Shown here: one piece after another, positions 7,586-14,122 of the stretch
How the letters are laid out: each line of letters starts with the position of its first letter
How positions within the stretch are numbered: the first letter of the stretch is position 1
From: Rodentolepis nana
Taxonomy: Eukaryota > Platyhelminthes > Cestoda > Cyclophyllidea > Hymenolepididae
DNA length: 14,122 bases
Assembly (NCBI GenBank): GCA_900617975.1
Contig: UZAE01001286.1
Location: forward strand, 1-14,122
Direction: 5' to 3'
Program-made: the position numbers and the translations under genes
The notes under the pieces: model-generated
Seen by the model: the letters and a program-made list of their open reading frames with translations, nothing else
The model's database searches: none
Told to the model about the DNA's origin: nothing

Positions 7586-8104
7586 ATTTATTTCAAATGG
7601 CCGGCGTTTTGATAGCTATCATTAGCCATTTAGCTGACTCCGGGCTTCACAGAGGGAAGGTTCATCAAAGTAGCAGAAAGTCGAGGGGCGGGGAACAGAA
7701 GAGCGATTTACAGATGTAAAGGAGGAAGACAGACGCAAAGGTAAAAAAGGGTAAGATAAGTAATGTGTAAGGGGTCGAATATGGCAAGCAGTCGGGCCAT
7801 GGTAGTTTGAAGTGAGATATCAACTGCCGGTTAATAGACTTTTTTGCCGTATAAGTATACGTTGCCCAGGGTTATCACGGAGGTAAGTCTATCGCACACC
7901 CCGTATTTTAGACTTTTTTGTCGCATGAGTATACGTTGCCCAGGGTGTTAGACTTTTTTGCCGTATGAGTATACGTTCCCCAGGGTGCAGTTAAAAGACT
8001 TTTTGCCGTATGAGTATACGTTGCCCAGGGTGCACGGACTTTTTTGCCGTATAAGTATACGTTGCCCAGGGTGCACAATGTGGAGGTAAGTCAATCGCCC
8101 ACCC
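7586..8104 (-). mobile_element. Element B: short non-autonomous LINE derivative
   Basis: It has the same plan as element A in 519 bases. A 3'-UTR-like segment with a TTTATTT (plus-strand) tail occupies 7586-7795. It is followed after the same gtcgaatatgg...ggtagtttgaagtgag junction by about five 5'-UTR monomers, ending at cgcccaccc. No coding sequence is present; the 7522-7719 frame is incidental. Sharing the junction with element A means both come from one deleted master copy rather than two independent deletions. The flanking duplication at 7568-7585 and 8105-8123 supports target-primed insertion on the minus strand. It is better preserved at its flanks than element A and so is probably younger. 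Confidence 0.8.
7795..8104 (-). repeat. Monomer array of element B
   Basis: About five copies of the tagacttttttgccgta - agtatacgttgccc - agggtgca unit are present. Most are cut before the caccacgtggagg module; the last runs to the terminal gtaagtcaatcgcccaccc. No perfect CACGTG remains in this array. Confidence 0.75.
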
Positions 8105-8123
8105 AGCGCTGGAAATATAATAT
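8105..8123. repeat. Right target-site duplication of element B
   Basis: Partner of 7568-7585. Confidence 0.75.
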
Positions 8124-8372
8124 TCACAAATTAGTCAATTGAAGGCTGTAATTACTTGTTGCTAAATGCAAGCTCTGTAAAATATGATAAGATTGTAATT
8201 GAATACATAGTAGAAAACGAACGTTAAGCATGTACATTTAATTAAACGATTAATTTATTTTAGATGAAACGAGCAAATGATATTATATGAAAATTATTAT
8301 GAGGTAGGTTGTAAAGACAAAAGGTTTATGGGAATAAATTTATTGATTGTAAGTTATCCATCAATATTGAAT

Positions 8373-8743
8373 CAGCCTCCATGCTAGCTATTATTTTTTT
8401 GGACATGATGCTGGGCTCTTTCAAAAATAGTTTCAAATGAAGATTTCATGGAATTGCCTTCACAAAATGTTAAACCTAACGAAATTATCTTCAAAACAAA
8501 CACGTAAATTGCCAAAGAATAAACTCATTCAAATTTATTGCTTCATGGAGTTTTTAATCATTGAACCATAAAGCCATTTGAAAACTAATAGCGGTCGTTA
8601 ATAAGGTTTGCGATTTGTGATAATGAAGGAGATGTGTGAGATTGAAGCAAGTATTGAAACACCCTCTCAAGAAAATGGTGACATTTGTGATCGTCATTGC
8701 TTTGTCAATAATAAGTACCGCGGTTGAAAGAGGTAGCTTCAAT
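8373..8743 (+). repeat. Duplicated segment, copy 1 (signal-peptide exon and its upstream region)
   Basis: Three co-linear blocks recur at 10648-10993: CAGnCTCCATGCTAG; ttcaaaacaaa...ttattgcttc...atcattnaaccat (8490-8569 versus 10761-10840); and the signal-peptide exon itself (8671-8743 versus 10921-10993). Spacing between the second and third blocks is similar (185 and 165 bases). The sequence in between has diverged. Confidence 0.7.
8675..8732 (+). CDS. Candidate first exon encoding a signal peptide
   Basis: ATG at 8675 opens MVTFVIVIALSIISTAVER, a typical signal peptide. A GT at 8733 (AGAG then gtagct) would end the exon in phase 1, the phase used by the microexons on the other strand. Without splicing the frame stops at 8782, giving 35 residues. 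The donor is weak, and I could not trace convincing downstream plus-strand exons. The presence of a diverged copy at 10926 supports a real gene start. It may be a secreted-protein gene related in design to genes 1 and 2, or a decaying relic. Confidence 0.4.
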
Positions 8744-8782
8744 TGCTTCTTTTTACGGTTTTCTAATCTATACCCTCTATAA

Positions 8783-9180
8783 GAAAATTAACATTTTATA
8801 CAACAATGCACCAACAAAACAATTGAAAATCATTTGTTTAGCGATATGTTTCGATATTTATCTCATTTTATGTACCTACATTTTATAAAATATATTTGCA
8901 AATATGGGTCTGCTCAAATGAGAATTCAAGGTCATCAAACGTTGCGTCGTAAAAATATCTCAAGAAATTAGAAGAGATGTGCGCAAAAGCATTAAAGAGA
9001 TGAATGAAACATGATCATTAGAGAACGAAACTGTCATTGATTATTACATTTATATGCGTAATTAGTGCTTAATGACAAGATGGCCTACACATAAGCACTA
9101 TTTCCCATATTGTCTATATTTTGACAAGCGTAGCAATATATAGCACCTATCATCAATAACGACACGTTAATTGGCCTAAA
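8783..9180. other. AT-rich region, no supported gene
   Basis: One minus-strand possibility only: after an AG at 9148-9147 the frame reads AIYCYACQNIDN and ends at TAG 9087-9085. It starts GTGCT like two other exons here. The acceptor is mediocre and nothing around it supports a gene. Confidence 0.25.
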
Positions 9181-9512
9181 AAATGAAGTGATAAAATAGT
9201 TTCAGAGGGTGATTTCCACTCTCTAAGGAGATTAGGCTAATTTTTAATTTTTTTTCAAAATTTTGACACAGCATGATAAACGATCGAAGCCATTCCACGT
9301 ATAAGTTGTTTTGCAAATATCTGAAATATCTCTTTTGACATATAGGTGACCGTCTTCGTTAAAATTATACATGTATATATTTCGATTTTTCGATTTGCTC
9401 TAGGTTGCGGCATCGTATTGTTTAATTTGAGCTATACTTTAAGTAATTAATCTCGATGTCAAAATCCTCTAGATGAGGAAAATGGACTTATAAGGCCATA
9501 CCCTTAAGGGGG
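9181..9512. mobile_element. Possible non-autonomous DNA transposon (tentative)
   Basis: The segment has an abrupt composition change and the homopolymer-rich style of the Mutator-like 3' region. It ends in a small inverted repeat (tcctc...gagga near 9470) and a 10-bp palindrome cccttaaggg at 9501-9510. No inverted terminal repeat or flanking duplication could be established. Confidence 0.2.
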
Positions 9513-9630
9513 TTTTAATTGTAAAAATGCTGTTCAGCAAGCAATTTTTCGTAACTCCAACCTTTTAATGTTTATTACTTGTTCATGTCTTAGAAGGCTT
9601 CATCAATGTTTAAATGTTTTACTCACAAAA

Positions 9631-9731
9631 TTATTCGGCCTCACGGTACACGCACCAGTACCTCCTATCGTGCATAGACATTTTTCCTTTACAGTGTGAT
9701 AACTGAATACATCCGTTTATGCAATTTGAAT
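9631..9731 (-). CDS. Candidate cysteine-rich terminal exon
   Basis: On the minus strand, an AG at 9733-9732 opens a phase-1 frame reading NCINGCIQLSHCKGKMSMH and then YWCVYREAE before TAA at 9633-9631. It has four cysteines in 33 residues and higher GC than its surroundings. An AATAAA follows at 9576-9571. The acceptor (cattttatcatgag) is poor. The overlapping frame also gives a cysteine-bearing reading (EKCLCTIGGTGACT) ending at a gtgagtaaaa donor. I cannot choose between them, and it may be fortuitous. Confidence 0.28.
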
Positions 9732-9820
9732 CTCATGATAAAATGTGCTTTTACATTTTCTAATTAGACTCAGAATATGATTTTACTTGTTTATCTTATG
9801 AGTTCGATTTAATCTATTAA

Positions 9821-9888
9821 AAATGTGCTCAAAATTAGTGTTTGTATATTATATATCCCTATTTTAATTTAATGTGTTGAGCACATTT
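9821..9888. repeat. 12-bp perfect inverted repeat
   Basis: aaatgtgctcaa at 9821-9832 is the exact complement of ttgagcacattt at 9877-9888, across a 44-base spacer rich in TA. It could be a stem-loop or the remnant of a tiny inverted-repeat element. No target duplication is evident. Confidence 0.6.
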
Positions 9889-9889
9889 C

Positions 9890-10645
9890 AAGATTCGCTG
9901 TAAAATTTGACGATTCATTGAGTGTTTACAGAAGTGACTAAGTGAATCCAAAATCATTTTCAATTAATAGTAATAAAAAGCCCATGTAATTGTTTCAACA
10001 ATTGCGCAACACAATTTCTTTCTCAAAACTGTAGTTGATAAATAAGAATCGCCGTTCTGTTAATCAGAGTTGTTCAGTATTTATTGCCTAGATGTTAGCT
10101 GTATCAGACTGTTGCAAAATTAAAGTTATTTAGTCTTATTAATAAGTTGCCTTCGTTAAATTATTGACTATCATAGTGTTTGTGTGGTTAAGAAAAATAA
10201 ATTTTAATTTAGCCAATAAAACAAATAAATAACGTACCAAAAATTAATAACCTAATTATAGAGTTTCACAGCTATGCAATAGTCAGTTGAGGAGAAACAG
10301 CAGGTTATTACTTGAAAAGAGGAAGAAGGAATATTAAAACAATTCGAGTGGCAACTTTTTTAGCACACTTTATTTGGACATACCGTGTGAATACCTGGAT
10401 TTGATCAACTTGAAATGTTTAAATTTATAAGTATTGACTATGATGCTTTATATAAAACATAATTCAAATATAATTCAATAAATATTTTTAACCTGAATGA
10501 TTAACATTTCTATTAAAGCAAATACAAATATTACATTTATTACATGGTCCTGCGCTTGTTGGTATAAAGGTGAACATAAAAGAGCACATGATTCACAGTA
10601 AATGTAAATAAACCGATTGGCAGACGGGTTTCCAACCCAAGTTAC
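9890..10645. other. AT-rich intergenic or intronic region
   Basis: No coding exon is supported here. Isolated acceptor-like sites on the plus strand (for example ggcaacttttttag near 10362) have no paired donor of convincing strength. Confidence 0.4.
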
Positions 10646-10672
10646 CTCAGTCTCCATGCTAGTAACCATTTT
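10646..10672 (-). CDS. Doubtful 27-nt microexon
   Basis: A fair acceptor (aaagctcaccttcag) ends at 10673 and the donor gtaact starts at 10645, enclosing 27 bases. Phase 1, used elsewhere, has a TAG. Only phase 0 (KMVTSMETE) or phase 2 is open. The duplicated copy near 8373 has lost the donor. It is listed because of its size, but I think chance is likely. Confidence 0.15.
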
Positions 10673-10993
10673 CTGAAGGTGAGCTTTGAGTCGCATTCAT
10701 TCACTGAAAAAGAGATCTCTTATAATTGCTTGCATAACACATAAATCTTATGAATTGAGGTTCAAAACAAAGTATTAAAACGCCAATAAATTAATTCATT
10801 TACAATTATTGCTTCGTAGAATTTGTGATCATTAAACCATTACCCTAATTTTCATCGCTTTTAGAGATTACGTCACGTAAATAGAAAAAAAATATGGTGC
10901 CAGTAATTAAGCATTCGCATGAAAAATGAAGGTCATTACATTCGTCTATTTAATTTGACAAATAAGCGTCTCAATTGAAGAAAGAGCTTCAAA
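10648..10993 (+). repeat. Duplicated segment, copy 2
   Basis: Partner of 8373-8743, as described there. It lies 2.3 kb downstream in the same orientation. Confidence 0.7.
10926..10993 (+). pseudogene. Broken copy of the signal-peptide exon
   Basis: It starts MKVITFVYLI, then TGA at 10956-10958, then ISVSIEERASN in register with the 8675 copy (TAVERGSFN). The gta of the putative donor is missing here (gaaagagcttc versus gaaagaggtagcttc). It therefore cannot act as the same first exon and looks like a decaying tandem duplicate. Confidence 0.55.
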
Positions 10994-13088
10994 TAGAATG
11001 TTATAGATTGTTCTGCTAATAAGACAGCATCATCAGATAAATCAAGCCAACTATATTTGATGCTTTCTATTTTGAACACGTAACTATACTCTCATCAATC
11101 TGTTTCTCGTTTTTTTATGATTTCAGTATCTTGACAGTAAAGTAAATGACCGTAATATCGACAAATATTTTTAAAAAGTGTAGCTGCTGCATAAGGTGAA
11201 AATTTATTTACAAAATCTGTAGTAAGTGTGTCGGTATTGATTTAATGTATGATCCGTATATATTGTCAATCTGTTCAAGTATCCATGGCATTGAATTTTC
11301 TTTAGAAATTGACGAGAATCAGCAGACATTTTGTAATCCCTCAAGGCAGCCAAATATTCAAAGAGCACTGCGTCTTATTCATTTCGTTCACCTAAACAAA
11401 CGACTCCCAATTTATTTACGATAGCTCTTCAGCACACATTCTACTTTATTTTATTAGCAGTAATTCTCTGAATTTTACCCGGTACAATTTTTCACTAAGA
11501 AGGTGGCAATTACCGTCACTATGATAGGCTTTTACCGCAATCAATTACTTTCCAAGTTTCTTTTACAAATCCTAGACAGAGATTGTCTTTGCGATTGCGC
11601 AAAATGCACAAATAGAGTTGATACATATAATTGACAAAAATCAGGCTATTAGAGCTTAAAATGAATTCCTAAACTTTAATTAAAGACTCGAAATTGGCAG
11701 AATAATTGTTAACAATTTGATTAACAACATTAAAGCAAAAAAGCATATAATGAGCAAACAGTAACTGCGAAGAAGACAATTATAGTTAGTTCGTGTCAAA
11801 GGCATCAATATACTCAATCCTAGAAATAGCAATATAACTAATCATTTGCGCATTGTCTATAATCACAGCATGCAAATCAGATTAAATCATTGATACGCAC
11901 AGATAACGCAGATATGAATTAATTTCTAGAGACACCATCGCAAAATATACTATTTTGGTTATGTTTTTGCAATTCGCAAAATCTTTGCTGTTTTTTCAGA
12001 GTAGATCTTGTATTAAATGTACAATTGTTCCACTGGATATATATATATATATACGACCATTAATACTTTTTGGTACATATCGAAAAATTGCATTTATAGA
12101 GAAATTAATTCTCTTTTATTGCCGGCTATGAATTATATTGTATCCCTAACTGGTTTAAACTGGTTTGCTTGATTAGAAATTTAATTGATTCACTTTTTAG
12201 GCTGTAAATATTTATCATATATACAGGTAAGCGCGACTATCATTTGCCCGCATCCATTGGTCAGCACATAAGAGATAGATGATTAAGCAGTTCAATTTTG
12301 TTTCATTTCCTTCGTTAAAGCTGAAGTTGAATTTTCTTTGAAATTACTTTCTAGTTTGAAAGTCCTAGTTTTAACAAAATATTTAGATAGAATATCAGCA
12401 AAGAATCGGGTGACATAAAAATAATATGTCAGTAATAACACTGCTATTAGTTTGGTTCATTGATTGAAAATGTCATTTGGCGACAGAGATACCTACCTGG
12501 AAATAAGTAAAATTCTATTTGTTTTCAAATCGCTGTTTCTTGCAACTTTAAACACACTTTATTTATTATTATTCTGTATATGTTCATCAATGCACTACAG
12601 CATCTAGACCATATTCGTTTTAACAGAACCGGAGCACACAATCCAATTTTAAAAGATTATGCACGACCACTTGTTAAACTTTAACTTAATATGATCGTTA
12701 GCCGTGAATTGGAACATAATGCCAATGATTTAATGCCAACACATGATAAAATAACTGAAAATGCCTTAACCGAGTGAAGCATGGAACCACAATTATTAAT
12801 TACTAATAAAAGTAAAACTCGAGTTGTAGAAATGGATTTGTCAATGATTTCATCTAGTCAAAGCTTTGAGTAGCGAAATAATACCCGAAAAAAATTGTAA
12901 AATTAATTTAACTGTAAAACATTTATAAATTCGTAAATATGGGATGTACGGCGAATATAATAGTGATTGATGATCAATATATATTTATTTAATTCAATTA
13001 TATTATAAAAGGGGAGTTAAAATTCGATTTGTCAGAGAAGAGTTTATCAGAGATATAATTGTGTACACCATGCGTCGAGTTAATGTCA
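10994..13088. other. Two kilobases without a supported gene
   Basis: AT-rich throughout, with a short (AT)n tract near 12038-12052. Plus-strand splice-like signals exist: a 27-nt phase-1-open segment at 11306-11332 (IDENQQTF, good acceptor, weak donor) and a 26-nt segment at 12201-12226 with a strong acceptor and a gtaagc donor but the wrong length to keep frame. In this composition such pairs arise by chance and none was called as a gene. An AATAAA on the minus strand at 12989-12984 is the likely poly(A) signal of gene 2. Confidence 0.4.
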
Positions 13089-13123
13089 TTATTTGAAAAT
13101 CCAGTGAGTGATTCCAACAGCAC
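13089..13123 (-). CDS. Gene 2, last coding exon
   Basis: The acceptor gaattaaaatttattttag ends at 13124. The phase-1 frame reads AVGITHWIFK and stops at TAA 13091-13089. It is the paralogue of the gene 1 last exon (666-700): identical length of 35 nt, the same GGAATCACT and TGGATTTT words and the same phase. The incoming split codon from the 13462 exon makes Gly. It is less hydrophobic at its end than gene 1 (FK versus LV), so membrane anchoring is doubtful. Confidence 0.6.
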
Positions 13124-13461
13124 CTAAAATAAATTTTAATTCATCAGGAAATGATTAATGGAGAAAATCAAAACAAAAGAAATTGTTTTAGAAAATGCAA
13201 AACTTGCTTGAGACGACGGACCCAACTACGCAACCTATTTTACAGTGTAAACAAATTTTTAAACCAATTCTTTCTAACAGCAAGTTCTGGCAGTTAGTTA
13301 GAAAATTTGATTAAATAAGGAAAAGTAATATTCCTCTAATAGTTCCGTTTCTATCTACTACTTTAAAATGAAAGGGGTCTTATGTCATTTTGAACTCATG
13401 TGATTCAAACACTGGTTTAAATAATGTTTTGTAGATAAATCATTTGTCTCATTACACTTAC

Positions 13462-13491
13462 CAACGCTCGTTATAGTTATCGGTTGATATT
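13462..13491 (-). CDS. Gene 2, 30-nt microexon c
   Basis: Acceptor aaaatattaacttttag (ending at 13492) and the strong donor gtaagtgtaa (from 13461) flank exactly 30 bases reading YQPITITSV in phase 1. It is 19 of 30 identical to microexon a at 14076 and encodes the same YQ-x-x-T-x-T pattern. The incoming split codon is Glu. Confidence 0.65.
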
Positions 13492-13648
13492 CTAAAAGTT
13501 AATATTTTCTTATTTTGGTATTTTAATCATTATCTGCAAATAAAGCATTGTAAATAAGCAAAACAAAGGAATTTGAAATAAAATATTTTATTGCTTCCAA
13601 ATATTTACTTAAAAGTGGTGTAATATTTCTTTTTCAAAAGCGGCTTAC

Positions 13649-13678
13649 CAGTACACGTTGTTGTTACTTGATGTTGCT
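13649..13678 (-). CDS. Gene 2, 30-nt microexon b
   Basis: Acceptor caaaattgtaatttttcag and donor gtaagccgc bound 30 bases reading QHQVTTTCT in phase 1. It is 22 of 30 identical to microexon a, including aacg near the middle and the final ctg. The threonine run suggests an extracellular, possibly O-glycosylated segment; that is inference. Confidence 0.65.
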
Positions 13679-14075
13679 CTGAAAAATTACAATTTTGAAT
13701 CTCATAAACAATCTGCAATGTTGGGCGGCCCTTCATCTATTTATAATTTTATTGCAAATTGCCCTCTTCTTGCCTTATGCTATGATTCTAATGCTCGCTG
13801 TGACTGAGCTCAGTGGCATTGCACATAGGAACTTAAAATTACTGTGTTAAATAAGGAGAATGCTTTATTGATGTGAAATGATTTATTGAACTATTCAACG
13901 CGTTAATAAGAAACGAGAGATTGAGACAATTGACTTAATGTTAAGAGAAAGTCAGAATGATTGATCCAGGCAATGATAATTTTATTTAACACTCGAGCGA
14001 ATTTGAAAATGGTTTAATGCTTGGACACATATTAATGCGCGATGAAACTTACAATTTTCAAAAAATAATACTTAC

Positions 14076-14105
14076 CAGAATTCGTTGTCGTTTCTTGTTG
14101 ATACT
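14076..14105 (-). CDS. Gene 2, 30-nt microexon a (gene continues beyond the window)
   Basis: Acceptor agcaattttttcag and donor gtaagtatt enclose 30 bases reading YQQETTTNS in phase 1. This is the most 5' exon visible; the start of gene 2 lies to the right of the window. Exons a, b, c and the last exon join without a frameshift, with Glu, Glu and Gly at the joins. The introns are about 400, 160 and 340 bases, large compared with the exons. The repeated, frame-neutral design would let splicing add or drop ten-residue blocks. Confidence 0.65.
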
Positions 14106-14122
14106 CTGAAAAAATTGCTTAT

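Noticed and set aside
7522..7719. 65-codon plus-strand frame
   Set aside because: It runs across the target duplication and the 3'-UTR-like part of element B, so it is incidental.
3829..8104. CRISPR-like or satellite interpretation of the monomer arrays
   Set aside because: The units are irregular, truncated and shuffled, have no constant spacers, and are tied to LINE 5' sequence and target duplications in a eukaryotic context.
12201..12226. 26-nt plus-strand segment with strong acceptor (cactttttag) and gtaagc donor
   Set aside because: The length is not a multiple of three and no neighbouring plus-strand exons were found to compensate.

Overview
This 14.1 kb window is AT-rich metazoan nuclear DNA. 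Introns, AATAAA-type poly(A) signals, a LINE fragment, non-autonomous LINE derivatives and a decayed Mutator-like transposon support that. No bacterial operon, rRNA, tRNA or CRISPR array was seen. The species cannot be fixed from the sequence. The only host genes I can support are small, secreted, cysteine- or threonine-rich and unfamiliar to me by sequence.

The most interesting content is a set of micro-exon genes on the minus strand. Gene 1 (positions 2526 down to 666) has a TATA box, a signal-peptide exon, two introns of 48 and 52 nt, then a run of tiny exons (34, 47, 30, 27 and 27 nt) and a 35-nt last exon encoding a hydrophobic tail. Phases agree throughout: the exons total 579 nt, about 192 residues with 10 cysteines. 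Gene 2 (14105 down to 13089, 5' end outside the window) shows three 30-nt exons that are visibly copies of one another, all phase 1-1, and a last exon paralogous to that of gene 1 (AVGITHWIFK versus LFGITTWILV). A 33-nt phase 1-1 exon at 5714-5746 suggests a third gene. A duplicated signal-peptide exon on the plus strand (8675 and 10926, the second broken by a stop) suggests a further, partly decayed member. Architecturally this resembles schistosome micro-exon genes (MEGs) and aphid bicycle genes. I make no claim of homology to either.

Mobile DNA fills the middle. Positions 1-311 hold the 5' end of a LINE on the minus strand: an endonuclease N-terminus preceded by one copy of a 5'-UTR monomer. 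Positions 3829-5291 and 7586-8104 are non-autonomous relatives. Each joins a LINE-like 3' end with an A-rich tail directly to an array of the same monomers, and each is flanked by imperfect target-site duplications. Positions 5892-7166 hold a dead, internally deleted Mutator-like transposase of the TQNxNES type. A 46-bp perfect palindrome lies just upstream of it.

The remaining long stretches (312-665, 2580-3812, 5307-5579, 7230-7567, 8783-9180, 9890-10645, 10994-13088) are AT-rich and hold no gene I can support, only isolated splice-like signals and small inverted repeats.
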